Positions 1-11,400 of a DNA stretch of 64,000 nt are shown piece by piece (the first letter of the stretch is position 1; every line of letters starts with the position of its first letter). The stretch is from Nectonema munidae (taxonomy: Eukaryota > Nematomorpha > Nectonematoida > Nectonematidae): contig JAUIRK010000105.1 in the NCBI GenBank assembly GCA_030549495.1, positions 372,001 to 436,000 of the forward strand, given 5' to 3'. The position numbers and the translations under genes are program-made. Under the pieces are notes generated by a model. It did no database searches. It had not been told where the DNA came from and saw nothing but the letters and a program-made list of their open reading frames with translations.

Positions 1-532
1 TTTTGCGTCAAAAATAATTTTTTAGATGAAGAACGTGGACAACTTTTTGTAATTGTACAATGAACATCACAAATGATTCATCAGAAAAAAACCTTTGAAA
101 TGAGATTGGTTGAGAAATATTCAGGCCTGATAATAAAATACACGATACTGATAAAAAAGTCTAAGATCATCAAGAAGATTCTTCAGAATGCTTTGAGAAA
201 GGAAAAAAGTAATTTTATCATTATAAAAAATTTTTCGAACACACATTGAAGAATATAAATTTCTAACGAAAAAAGAGCTACCAAGAAGGGATGATCATGG
301 AATGAATAGCAAAATTACATACTGTAAATAATATGACGTAGAGACATCGAACCGATAACGAATTTGTAGCCAAAAAGATGGAGGTCTTATCGAGTTACAT
401 AAGTTACTGTAGAATGAAATATTTCGAGTGAATTAAACACCTAAAGTTGGTTTATTAAATAAATTAAGAAAATAATTACCAGAGAAATACTGCAAGTAGA
501 AGTTATTTTTATGTTTATATATTTGACATTGA

Positions 533-1080
533 TTTACAGGTTTAATCGATTTTTTGACAGGTTTTATTGATTTCATAAAAATCATAATCATTAAATTCTG
601 CATACTTGAAATGTATAAAAAACTTTTTATAAGAATAAAAATTTTTATTTTGACATGGGCTGTCATATTTAAATTATTTTTTCAGGTTTGACTAATATTT
701 AAAAAAAAAAGGAATATAACCACTAAACACAGTCTACTTGAATGGGTATATGTTTGTAAAAAATCAATTTTTTGACAGTTTTGTTGATTTTCATAAAAAA
801 AAAGAATATCACCGCTGAATTTCCCATGCTTGAAAATGGGTATGTGTAAAAAACTTTATATTATTACTTAGATAAAAAGTTTCTTTTTAAGATGAGCTGT
901 CATATATAAATCAATGCTTTGATAAATTTGATTTTTATAAAAAAAAATCTTGAAAATGAGTGTATATGTGTAAAAAACAAAAAGATAAAAAGTTTCTTTT
1001 TTGAGATGAGCTGTCATATGTAAATCACTTTTTTGACAGGTTTAAATGATTTTCATAACAAATGAATATCATTGAAACAC
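533..1080. repeat. Decayed AT-rich tandem repeat, about four copies
   Basis: A block of two sub-motifs recurs. The first, TTTGACAGGTTTTATTGATT and variants followed by CATAAAA, begins near 553, 773, 917 and 1032. The second, GAGCTGTCATATNTAAATCA and variants, lies near 654, 893 and 1008, usually preceded by a run like AAAAAGTTTCTTTTT. Spacing varies from about 115 to 220 bp, so the copies have diverged and gained or lost segments. No protein is supported. Seen in sequence only; no family recognised. Confidence 0.6.
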
Positions 1081-1099
1081 AAAAGAATAAAATTTTTCC

Positions 1100-2859
1100 T
1101 CAAAAAAGTCAAAGAGCAGATGTCATTAACCATCAGGTATGTATCAGATGGGGTCAATGTGGAAGAATCTGTAGCTGCATATGAAGGTTTTATTAAGTTC
1201 CTTCCTCTAGAAAGTACTTCTGTACAGAACTTATGTGATGCACTGGTGAATGAAAGGCATTTAGGATCATAAGAATGAATAACCACGCCAAGACAATATT
1301 TTAGTAGCAAGTGAAGAACAGCCACCCCGCATGACCCTTTTGAAGAACCACCACCACCACCCCAAATAATTTTCCAATAATATTGTACAGAATATACCAC
1401 TGAAGCAAAATTAAGAAAATTTATTTGGTAAAAACTTAAATATTAAAATTTACATTTTTTATAAAACACTTTGTTTTCAAAAGTTTTTATCCTTTTCTTC
1501 TGAATCCCAGAATTGTTGGGGTGGTTGTTCTTCATATGATATGGCATTTATTCTGGAGTTCAAAAACGGCTTTGGAAGATTAACAACAGAGCATCTTTCA
1601 CTCCATGTGCATGTCATAACTACAATCTGGTTGTAGCAGATATGGCTGCTAAATCACGCCCTGATTTTTTTGAAATCGTGCAACGCGTTTACACCATTTT
1701 CTCAGCACCTACAAATAGGTGGGCGTTATTCAGGAAACATGCTTTCAATCTCTCTGTGAAGTCTCGGTGTGAAACAAGGTGGGAATGTAGGATTGATGAT
1801 AGTGAAAGCACTTCGTTATCAGTTGCTCGAGATTTGTGATGCCCTTGATGAATTAGCTTGATGATTAGAATTCTTAGTGGCGCTTGTATTATGGTACGAC
1901 GTGCTCTTCCACGCAAAAAGTCAATTTTTTGAGTGAAGAAATGCCAGGTGAAACAGTAGATTTGCGTGCTGCAATGGATTCATTCGACAATTTGATGACT
2001 TGGCTAAGGAATCGGAGAATTAATGGCTTTGTTCAGGTTCTCGTTACGGCAAAGGAATTGACTGAAGACATGGAAGTTGATGCAATCTTTCCAGCCAAGC
2101 GTCAAAGAAAAAGGCAGTATGATGAATCCTCGGAAGACTTCACACCTGAAAATGACCACCAAATAAAGTGCTTCACCAGAATTGTGGACACTGCTATCCA
2201 GTCCTTGCAGCGGAGATTTGAACAGCTGAAATCAAACGCAGATTTATTCAGATTTCTTTTCACCTTCAAAAGCATTCAACGTGATGATATACGGAAGTTT
2301 GCAGAAAGCCTCGAGCAAACATTAACATCAACTGACCAGTCTGCAGATATATGTGGGCGTGAATTAGCTGATGAAATTGTATCATTAAGACATATTCTAC
2401 CAGACACTGTCAAAATCACGGTAGAAATTTTGACTTATCCGTCCACTAATGGGAGATACACTGCTTTCCCAAACTACTTCGTTGCACTCAGAATATTTTT
2501 AACAATACCTGTAACTGTGGCATCTGGTGAAAGAAGCTTCTGGTGACTTAAACTAATCAAAACTTACTTGAGGTCAACAATTCACGAAGATAGATTGAAC
2601 AGCTTGGCAATTCTTACAATTGAGAGTTATTTATGTAGAGAACAGAATTTTGATGATATATTGTATTATTTCGCTAAACGCAAGGTTCGCAAAGTAAAGT
2701 TACTTTGATCGTCATTTTGTGTTAATGAAAAAGTAATAAAACAAATTCCTTTTCTTTTTTTCAAAATCTTATTTCTCGCTTTTGATCTTTTTTCCTACCG
2801 ACACTGGGCCCAGCGCAATCCATTTTGCATAGGGCCCCACAAACACTAGGCCGGCCCTG
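1100..2859 (+). mobile_element. hAT transposon relic (ZMYM1-like transposase), 3' terminus at 2859
   Basis: Three blocks on the plus strand read as a transposase of the hAT group that also gave rise to vertebrate ZMYM1. Block 1 (about 1111-1272) has the SLTIRYVSDGVNVEESVAAY stretch typical of the RNase H-like start. Block 2 (about 1590-1839) has YNLVVADMAAKS, then FFEIVQRVYTIFSAPTNRWA and ETRWECR. Block 3 (1884-2708) holds the C-terminal dimerisation region with TVASGERSF and then LNSLAILTIESYL. The 3' end shows a hAT-like terminus, CTAGGCCGGCCCTG, ending at 2859. The frame is broken: between blocks 1 and 2 about 300 bp is non-coding, block 3 is in another frame, and a TGA follows ERSFW. A 5' terminal repeat was not found. 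The gene is inactive. Confidence 0.75.
1884..2546 (+). pseudogene. hAT transposase C-terminal half (dimerisation region)
   Basis: A 220-codon open stretch whose first in-frame ATG may not be a true start. It contains the hAT C-terminal region: a charged linker, LADEIVSLRHILP, FPNYFVALRIFLTIPVTVAS and GERSF. Family knowledge: this Cys-free C-terminus dimerises hAT transposases, and the ERSFS-like motif is its hallmark. Homologous sequence continues after the TGA at 2544 as LKLIKTYLRST, DRLNSLAILTIESYL and FAKRKVRK, up to a TGA at 2706. The stop therefore interrupts the domain rather than ending it. No promoter is evident and the element is decayed. Confidence 0.7.
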
Positions 2860-3044
2860 GAGATAAGTATATTCATATTGGCATAGACTGGCTATTTTAA
2901 TATAAAACTGAAAATAGTGTTTACTGAAGTTATTATAAAGTTATACGACATACCTTCCAAGTAGCAAAATTTAAAAACATAGATTATTATATGGTGACCA
3001 GGATAGGCCTGTTCCTCTCTAACTCTGCTTGAGAAATTGGATTC

Positions 3045-3297
3045 TAGATCCTTCTGACTATAGGTTCTGTGAAACATCATTGGTATCTTTAATCTAGGTC
3101 CCCTCAAAGAACACGTAAAGATCATTGATACTTCGATAATAATCAGTAATATCCCCAGAAAGATCGAGGTATCAATGATCTTTCTGGGGATATTACTGAT
3201 TATTATCGAAGTATCAATGATCTTTACGTGTTCTTTGAGGGGACCTAGATTAAAGATACCAATGATGTTTCAAAGAACCTATAGTCAGAAGGATCTA
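3045..3297. repeat. Near-perfect 121-bp inverted repeat with 11-bp spacer
   Basis: The left arm (3045-3165) and right arm (3177-3297) are reverse complements at 120 of 121 positions; the one mismatch involves base 3069. The loop is only 11 bases (3166-3176). Arms begin TAGATCCTTCTG and end CAGAAGGATCTA. A second weak symmetry exists: GAGGTATCAATGATCTTT at the loop resembles GAAGTATCAATGATCTTT at 3209. No coding frame, no target-site duplication and no known terminal motif were found. Read as RNA it would fold into a long hairpin. It may instead be an assembly fold-back artefact. Confidence 0.9.
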
Positions 3298-4660
3298 TAA
3301 TTAATAGGATATTAATCATTGAGAGAGAGGGTTTATTTAGCAAGTTAACAAATAAAAAAAACATTAACATTGCACAAGTATTTCAAGAGCTCGAAAAAGC
3401 TGTAGTAGAAATACCTTAAAGAATTAATTTGATTTAAATAAAATAATAAAGATAAATAAAAATGCCACAAGATTTATGGTGGTGGATTGGAACTTCTTTA
3501 GAGTGAATGAATCCTCATTCATTCGTATTCATCATTGATATTCCCCAGAAATGTCATTAGTAGAAGTAAAGATCAAAGATATGATAAATTGCTACATAAA
3601 TTCTAAAAGACCTTTACTTATTTAATAAAGAAAGGAATTAACAAATTAGATTATCATTAGAAATAAATTAAATAATTTATTTTTTACCATATAAAATCTA
3701 AAAAACCTTAATCGAAAGTAGATAGATCTGATTTAAATTAAAAGGAGGATTTGAACTAAATCTATTAAAATCTTTTAGTACTTAACTAATAATTAAAATT
3801 TTAAAGTAATGGAATTTAGAAACAATAAAATTTATAAACTTAATATATATTAAAGAAAGAAATCTAATAATAACATATTTAAAAATTATAATTCAAATTA
3901 ATTAAAATCAATGGTAGGTAGAAAATCAATTTTTTTAAAATGAATCGAATAACCTCTTAATTTTTTCTGCGGTTGGAATTTTTGTCTTTTATCAAGTTCA
4001 AAGGCTAAAAAAGTATTTAAAAAATTCAAATGTTTGGTAGTTTCTAACAATGCTCTGGTGGATCGGGATTCATATTCATTTCAAATTTGTAAGGAGAAGA
4101 AATTTATTAAAATAAAAACAAAGCATAATAAAGATTGAGGTAGTTAGCAAGGGCAAAAAAAAATTTTAATGTATCTTTTAAAAACTAAAACAATTTAGCA
4201 ACGTATAAAGAATTTTATATAAATTGAAGAGTTAATCCTAAAAAAAATGGGCATACTTTTTGAATAAAAAAGAATTTGTTTGTTTTTGAATAAACTTTAG
4301 ACAAAAGCATCCAAAACCGTTGCCGAAGAAGTATTCTTACACAAAAAGTTGATTTCTTTTTACGGAACATTGATAATTGTTTTTTGAATTTATTTTTAAT
4401 CAATGCATCACTATTAGATAATCCCTTGCTAATTTGAGATGATGGCTATAAAAACTCTTTGATCATCTATGCCAAATATAGTCAAATATGGATCAAATGT
4501 CGAGTGTTCTACAAAACTCCGAAATAATACAGCATTTTTGAAATTGATAAAATCGTAAAATTGAAATTTATTTTTAAACGCAAAAGTAGTTAAAGCGAAA
4601 GAGAGATAAAGTCGTGTCTTCTGGGACACATTAGATGAGAAGATGGTCGTTGCATCTGTC
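3298..4660. other. AT-rich non-coding stretch downstream of the LIM gene
   Basis: Mostly A/T-rich sequence without a credible gene. The short minus-strand open frames here (near 4215-4403 and 4429-4629) are rich in K, F, N and I and show no motif. A possible polyadenylation signal for the LIM gene, AATAAA on the minus strand, lies at 4572-4567, about 105 bp after its predicted stop. A weak echo of the 3045-3297 repeat, ATCATTGATATTCCCCAGAAA, occurs near 3531. Confidence 0.5.
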
Positions 4661-4674
4661 GAACCGATCTACCT

Positions 4675-4720
4675 CTACTTCTTCTGCAAACCGGGAGGCA
4701 TAGGATCTGTAGGACGATTT
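4675..4720 (-). CDS. Mlp60A: Muscle LIM gene, candidate last coding exon
   Basis: A good acceptor, TTATTTTCAG, precedes 4720. Entered in the phase left by exon 2, the exon reads [19 protein letters not shown]. The sequence NRPTDP resembles the HRPT-NP linker that follows the first LIM domain of vertebrate CRPs, which supports the phase choice. The exon is short and the donor is weak, so this is an inference. Confidence 0.5.
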
Positions 4721-7700
4721 CTGAAAATAATTACAAAAATTAGTGGATGATAAGATCACAGCACCTTCCAAACTTTCATCTCAAATTTGCGCGTTTTCAC
4801 TTTTTTCCGATAGGGTACACATATGTTGCTTTTACTCAACATTATAAACAAAATATCTATTTTATTTAGAAAATATCATTTAATACAATTTCTCCAATTT
4901 TAAACAGGCAATCTTTAAAAAATTACATCAACAGGAACTAAAATTTGACAAAACATGAGGGGAGAGGGAATGTAATCAAAAGGTAACACAACATTTTTCA
5001 TGAAAAAAATTAAACACACTCGATTAAAATATTCAAACAGCTACATCAGTAATGCTAAGATATATCTAGACATATTGTTACTGCTTTCCTCTATTTTTAT
5101 GTAATAAACCTTTTTTCCCTCTATATTTTTTCTTGATTAATTGAAAGATTAAAATATTAGTTAAATCCTGTCTTCATTATTATAATTTTTTGTACAACAA
5201 TGTGACTATAGAAAAGCAAGCTAATTTCTATAACTAAAAATAAATTTTATGCGTTGCTTAATGAATTATTTTTATGAAACTTGAGTCGAAATGCTACAAT
5301 CGTTTAAGATAAAAGTTCTTTTGCAACGAATGCAACAGAACGGAACAACTGCTTGCGAGCCCTAATTTATGTAGATTCAATTTAAAGCACTAAAATTGAA
5401 TACTTTTATGAAACCTCAATTAGTTAATCTAATATATGGCTATTTAACATAATTCGGTTCTATGGTTAAAATGGTTTTACAAGTCATATTGGTAGAACTT
5501 CTCCTAGGTCGCACATAAGTGAAAGGTCAGCCCATCAAAATGAAAAAGGTGCGCGTACGTCATGAGAACATCAGAGTCGTTTCCCAGATGTTTTCCGGTG
5601 TCCATCGTCAACGCACCAGCGCCTCCTCCAAAACCGTATCCTTTGGGACCGTGGATTCTGCCGTAACACTGCTTGCAATAAATTTTGTCTTCGTGGATAC
5701 CAAGAGTTGTGCTGTCTAACATCTTGTTACATAATTCTAAAAAATTACAAAATTCTATCACATATTCCAAAATTATCGTTTTGCGGCAATTTTACCGCTA
5801 ATGCCATTTTTGATCACTTTTTTATCCTCAATTAAAGAAATAAAACAGTGACACATGGGTAAAAGTGGAAGAAAAAAACCACTTTTTTCCGATTTAGTTA
5901 TTTTATATGCGTAGAGGTATAAATAAAAAATGACTTGATGCAATAACCCGTCAAGGCCCAGAATAATAAGACTACTATATCCGATGTAATGCAAAGGATT
6001 TGTATTAAAAAGCATTAATAGTGGCGATAACCATTTTCATCAAATTTCTTTTTTGAATTAAGGTTCAATTCTTCAATGATATATGCGATAGGTGCCTTTT
6101 ATGGTGATAGACATTTTAAACTTCACAAAATCACTTTTTCAATCTACGTTCTCAATTATTCCCTGGAAAAAGTAAACAATTTTCAGTACTTGTGGAAATA
6201 TTAATAAACCAGCAAGGAACAGGTTGCGTCAGGAAAATGGGAAACTGCTTATATGAACGTTTTTTTATTTCTTAAAAAATGATAAAAAAAAATGAATGTA
6301 TTAAATTCTACTCGTTGTATTTTTAGTCGAACAAAATTGATTCGTTTGCACTATAAATTGAGTTTAGACGACATTAATAGTTTATTTAAACAAATAAATT
6401 CAGAAAAATTCCAAAAATCAATATAATTTACATTAATCATGCAATCTACATGTAACGCAAAAAAAATGTTTAGAATGTTTACAATATTTGGAACTTTCTT
6501 TTTTTAAGAACACTCTATAGACCCAAGGAATAAACATCTTAGAAACAGACTTAGGGAAATTATAAAGCTAAAGAAAAATATAGTTTTACCTTTAAATATT
6601 GCTTCTCAACGAGAACCACTTTTTCTAATTTGAAACATTTGAAAAAAAATTAGTGTTTAATTTCTCAAAAAAGTGAATAAAAAATCAGAACAATAAATTG
6701 GATGTTAAAAAAGCATCAGAAAATGGATTCACTATGGTACATAAAATTTTAAGTGATGAAATAAAGCGATTAGATATCAGAATTAATTTCATTTCATCCA
6801 AAAATAAGAATGTTTGCATTTTAAACAAGTTTAACATTAAGAAGAGAGGAAAAAGTTTATAATATCTCGCGCGCACACACACACAGTGTTCAAAATCATA
6901 AATGAAGAAGTAAAATTGAAAAAAACTTTTCCATCCATCTCAATAACTTATTTTCTATATTTACTCAAAGCTTTTTGCATTACATTCGGGTATTAATATT
7001 CAAACACTTTCTAAAAAGGCCACTTTCAAAATAACCTTTGACATTGGAATCGACATAGGTACGTACTAGGTTTCGAAACGGGTCATTTCTTAATTGTAAT
7101 TTATACTTTTTGATTTATTACCGAACACATTTTACTGTTTAATCAGAAAATGAAATAAAAATTGCAAAAGCATCCTTTTTTATTATTTACCTGAGTAAAG
7201 AGAGGATAATTATGTGCCTGGAATTTAAGACTTTCTTCATGTATAAGTACCAAAACTGATTTGGGCAAAGAATGCCTTCTGCAGGCTGTTTTTTAATCTA
7301 AGATTCGTTCTCGATTTCTTAGACATTATGCTTTTTAAAATCATAATTTTTCTTCAAAACAATAAATATTTTAAGTTCTTATTCTTACAACTGATCTAAA
7401 CCTTAAGACAAATGCATGTTAAATTATTTTTTGTGATTTTGGCCAAAATAAACAAAAATGATTGAAACAGGCAAAAAGTTGACAAAATATCTTCTTTCCG
7501 GGGATCTACCGGTAAAATTCGAACCTTAGCAACTCCGTACTTACCAAAATCCGTCTCCAACTCGAAAGAACTAAAGATAAGGCTGTCTAAGCCTACCAAG
7601 AATTTTTTCCCATATCTGACTTCGATGCGCCAATGTTATTCAACTCATATCCCCTTGAAACCTCCGATTGTTTTTAACGTAAAATACGTATACTCATTCA

Positions 7701-8145
7701 CGCTTAAAGAAAAGAAACTTAATTACACTGCTCAAAGACGCGCATGAATATTTACAAAAATTCCTATTCTCCACTGCATACACCAAAAAGTCGATATTAA
7801 AAATATGAACTAATGACGGTCCAGCATCACTTATTTCTCGTCACGCGTTGTACCAATTTAGCATCGCTATTTCAATTATTTTCAAAATTATTATTATGCA
7901 AAAAGCGTTAATCGTGTGATAATGAGAGGAAAAATGTAAAAACGGAACAGGACCTAAATAATTTGGGGCGAAAAAAACGAAGCTTTTCCCTTATGCGGAT
8001 AGCAGCAGGCTGAAGTAGTATAAAAGATACCGCATTTGAAGCAGAATTTGTGGAAGCTGTAGCCACCAGCGAGTCTTTCTTCAGCTTTGTAGACGGAAGT
8101 TCCGCATTTGGGGCACTTTGGTGCAACTGGTGGAACAAATGGCAT
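4675..8145 (-). CDS. Mlp60A: Muscle LIM protein, single LIM domain (Mlp60A/CRP type), 3 coding exons
   Basis: Predicted 112-aa protein from exons 8145-8031, 5736-5559 and 4720-4675. One LIM zinc-binding domain spans residues 11-62 with exact spacing C-X2-C-X17-H-X2-C-X2-C-X2-C-X17-C-X2-C, completed across the exon 1/2 junction. It is followed by [19 protein letters not shown], the glycine-rich motif after the LIM domain in muscle LIM/CRP proteins. Known for the family: these proteins bind actin-associated partners at Z-discs and enter the nucleus during muscle differentiation. The short single-LIM layout resembles Drosophila Mlp60A (about 92 aa). Exons 1 and 2 are secure. The third exon rests on a weak donor (GTACGC) plus the fit of [10 protein letters not shown] to the CRP linker. 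The ATG is chosen because [15 protein letters not shown] matches Mlp N-termini. An acceptor-like TTTTTAG just upstream suggests a separate non-coding first exon. Confidence 0.85.
5559..5736 (-). CDS. Mlp60A: Muscle LIM gene, coding exon 2
   Basis: The acceptor is TTTTTTAG|AATTATG. The joined codon GAA gives FKC-E-LCNK, which restores the CX2C spacing. The exon holds the second zinc site (C38/C41 with C59 and C62) and the glycine-rich tail [19 protein letters not shown], then [11 protein letters not shown]. The frame stays open past the chosen donor at 5558 (GTACGC) to a TAG at 5504. A read-through end ...[18 protein letters not shown] is therefore the alternative to splicing into exon 3. Confidence 0.85.
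5943..6017 (-). mobile_element. Decayed partial copy of TTAA element family A, in LIM intron 1
   Basis: TAACCCGTCAAGGCCCAGAA and the following text to TTTGTATTAAAAAGCATTAA match, with substitutions, the left two-thirds of the family A copy at 31254. The far terminus is missing. It lies just beyond exon 2, within the intron between LIM exons 1 and 2. Confidence 0.6.
8031..8145 (-). CDS. Mlp60A: Muscle LIM gene, coding exon 1
   Basis: Encodes residues 1-38, from [15 protein letters not shown] to SFHKFCFKC, plus the first base of codon 39. It carries the first zinc site of the LIM domain: C11, C14, H32 and C35. The donor reads TGCG|GTATCT. The open frame extends upstream of this ATG, but that stretch has no Mlp similarity and crosses acceptor-like sequence, so the ATG at 8145 is preferred. 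Confidence 0.88.
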
Positions 8146-10500
8146 TTTAATTTGTTGGAAAAATTCTAAAAAGTTTGGATGTTCATTTGCAAATTGTGCT
8201 TGTGCATAATATTTTAGTGGAACTATTTCGACTGAAAGATGTAGATTACACCGTATAAAACACGAGAATTCTCTCAATCGAAACGAGTTCTTGTTAAATT
8301 TTATGATAGAAATTTGAAAGTTATCGATATCAAAGTCAATCTATAATATGTAGATATTAAAAAAAAACATTTCAATTAGGAAGGGGAGGCAAGATCTAAG
8401 CCCCTCTATGATTCAAAATACATTTTCTTTATCACAAGCACACATCGTTTTCCTCCTTACATTTAATACGGAGTAGATATGACTTCTCTCGTTAAAACGT
8501 TGCAAGCAATACTCGTTTTATTAAACATCCTTCTAAAATCGGGTCACGCCGTGTTTACGTTGTCGTTGCAGCGGATTATTGTGATGCAGTGCACATGATA
8601 AAAATGTTTCACCACTGTACAAGATGTGTGTGTGAAACAACGAAAATATTCCCCCATGTGATGGATATTAAACTTATTAAAAAGAAATGGAGATTTACCA
8701 GTTGTGAGTTATACAGGCAGACATAAAATTTTATGCATCAAGATTTTTGATACAAGTTGGTCTGAAAGAACTTGGAGTTATTAAATTTAACTCGACTGAA
8801 AAAACGAGAGATTTTTGAAAAAATTTACCGCCATCCATAAAAAGCCTAAAAATCAGACAAGTGAGATGCAATTGCAAAATCACTAGGGAATTTAAGAATT
8901 TATAGTGGAACCTGGGTTTACAAAACTTATTTTCTTCGATAAAATATTTTACTACCGCAAATATCAGCATAAATAGAAATAAAAAATAGATTATCGGCAC
9001 TAAATATTGGAATCGTAAACTAGCTGAAAAATAAATAGCGATAGAAAATGAAGAAGCCGCTTTGTTATAAACATATGCAAATGCCCAGCTTTTGAGTGCG
9101 TGATCGAGGAACAGTCCGTAATATTTAAAAATTTATCGTAGGCAGAAATATAAGTAAAATTTTAATACGGTTTGAAATAATTCTTCACAAACCGATTTAA
9201 AAAAGCGTTTTTCATGAATTCGTTTTATAAATGTAGCAGCAGCGAACTCATTGGCTGCATTTTAATCTTACATATGCCTGGACTTGAAGATGAGAGTATT
9301 TCATTGGATAACCCCAACAGTGGAAGCGCCATTTTGAAAACTGTTATTGGAAGGAAGCATACCTATCAAGTTCAAAATGAGATGTATTCGTTTCAATTAT
9401 CTATATATGACGCCCAAATGGGTAAACTTATAGGAGTGTGATTTTACTCAAAGATTGTTCCTTTGTCCTGCAGAAACAGTATTATAATGAAGATTCGTTT
9501 TTAAAGCATTGGACTCCTTTTGACTTGTAAACAAAAAGGCTTAAAACACCTGGGTTCTGGGTATGTAAATGAACGAAATTATGTTTTAGCACTGACTGAA
9601 TTGTAATGAACGTTGGGTTGTTTATACATTTAAAAAAACGTGAGCTCTGAATTTTCACCAGTAAACGAGGAACTTATGGAAAGAAATAGGGCGCATGAGA
9701 TAATAATTGTGAGTTAACGTCAAATCGGGTGTAGATACACCCGACAAGATGATTTAATATGAAATCTTTGAATGTAAAGTAGTGCGAAAAGTAGAATGGC
9801 AATTGTTTCAGTTATTTCCGTTGAAAAATTTGAAATCAAAAACTTCAAAAACAAAGATATGAAATCGTACATAAAACTGTTACAATGCATACGCTTCTCC
9901 ACATTTTTTACCTAATTTGTTTAACTAAATTTAGTTAAAAACTATGATAAAATATGAGTGGAGTTATAAAATCCTGACATTCCAGGAAACAAAATGGACA
10001 CTTGCAATAGAAAAGAAAATGGGCGATGTACTTATAAATGGAATTTTATAAGGAGCTCGTTGTAATGTCTTTCCAGTACAATGAAGTTAGACGACTTAAT
10101 TGTCATGGCTTAGTTTCGAAAAAACATCGTCGTCTTTGCATTGCCTGTTTTACTACCGAGCAACATATGCATTGGCATATGGAATCTTTATTGGGAGTTT
10201 TTAAGCGATCCAGATAAGGACTTTGTCTTATTGATACAGTGACCCTAAGTACACTCACTAGATTAGACTAGCAAATAAATGTTAAAAAATTAATCAGTCA
10301 TAAATGAAAATGTTTAAAACTTTGAAGATGGTGTTTGACTCTTATATTTTGAAATTTTTACAAAATTCAAACTAGCATTCCCAATAAATATAATAACATA
10401 AAACACACAAAATAGAGGTTAACATAGAAAGTCAATTGTCTGGGAATTGTTAGTTTAATTGATGAGGCAAACTAGTGGGCAATAAATTGAAATCAAAAAA
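8146..10500. other. Upstream flank of the LIM gene; one unrecognised short ORF
   Basis: No gene is supported here. The only open frame with protein-like composition is 9214-9441 (plus), 75 codons, including LEDESISLDNPNSGSAIL and YSFQLSIYDAQMGKLIGV. I recognise no family and it has neither clear splice signals nor a strong start context. It could be a transposon fragment. The remainder is AT-rich, with the probable 5' leader or intron of the LIM gene next to 8146. Confidence 0.4.
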
Positions 10501-10620
10501 TGGCTTTTTTTGTGAAGGAGATTTTTTTTGTTTTTTCCTTTTTTTTTTTTAAAAATTTTTTTTTTTTATATTTTTTTTTTTGGTGTTAGCTCTTTTTAAA
10601 AAAAATAAAAATAAAAGATT
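10500..10620. repeat. A/T homopolymer-rich low-complexity block
   Basis: Long T runs alternate with A runs, giving a stretch of almost pure A/T with several runs of 8-13. Such blocks are prone to sequencing and assembly error. No further feature seen. Confidence 0.7.
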
Positions 10621-10869
10621 TTTGTGGTTTTGTTTGTGTGGAAAAGAAAGAAGGAGGATGAAAAAAAATTGATTAAAAGAAAAAGGAGTTGGGTGAACCG
10701 AGAGCACAAGTCATTTCCTACATAAAATTAAAAAAAAAGGGCATAAAACAAAAAAAAAGTCATAGCCATATGGGTGGATGTACACATATGAAATTAAAAA
10801 GTTGATATTTGTATACTTTTCCAAAAAAATAAATCAAAGTAAGAACTTACTACGGTTGGGCAGGGAAGG

Positions 10870-11400
10870 ACAGTAGTTTACACAGACGCTTATTTGCTAT
10901 GCAGAACGAGGAGAACAAAGGAGATGATGACGTGTTGATCTTTGCGAGGAATGAGTGAGTGTGCTCGGAGATGCGCAATTACGGTGCCGAAGATAGATGC
11001 ATGATGAAAGAGTGATGGATGCGAGCAAATTAAACACGTAAGTACTTTGTTGGCGCAATAAAATCGAGGCGATCTGATTCGCCACAAATTCATATATGGT
11101 GGTGTGCCAGACAAGCGATCGTTGTGATTTGTGCTCCTCTTTGCGATCGATGATGGCGAACCCTCGCACTGCCGATGTGATGAGAAGATTATGATCCACT
11201 CGAAACGCATGCCACATGAGGAACGCGCGATTCAATAATAATACGCAGCTCAGCTGTTGTTTCGTGTTGTTGTTGTTATTGTCTTCTTCCATTTTCTTTT
11301 TGATTTGCGTGACACGAATTTTGAATTTCGTTTTCAAGGTTGCGTGGTGTAGCAAAGATTTTCTCTCTCGTTTATTTAGGAGCCAGGAGCTCGCTCTTAA
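10870..11400. promoter_or_regulatory. GC-richer island, candidate promoter or 5' leader of the LIM gene
   Basis: Base composition rises clearly above the surrounding AT-rich DNA, with many CpG and GATC-like words (for example GCGATCGATGATGGCGA near 11142). An E-box CAGCTG lies near 11249; family knowledge links E-boxes to muscle gene control. Several overlapping open frames on both strands exist here only because stop codons are rarer; none shows a motif. Its position about 2.7 kb upstream of the LIM ATG fits a distal promoter or non-coding first exon. This is inference; no core promoter was pinned down. Confidence 0.35.

Noticed and set aside
1-1080. CRISPR-like array suggested by repeated motifs
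   Set aside because: Repeats are diverged, unevenly spaced and AT-rich without unique equal-length spacers, and the DNA is clearly animal.
1053-1400. Minus-strand ORF with a Gly run (GGGGGSSKGS)
   Set aside because: Antisense to the first hAT transposase block. The Gly run comes from a CCACCACCACC repeat.
9214-9441. A host gene encoded by the 75-codon plus-strand ORF
   Set aside because: No recognisable domain, no splice context and no conserved motif. Mentioned in the flank description only.
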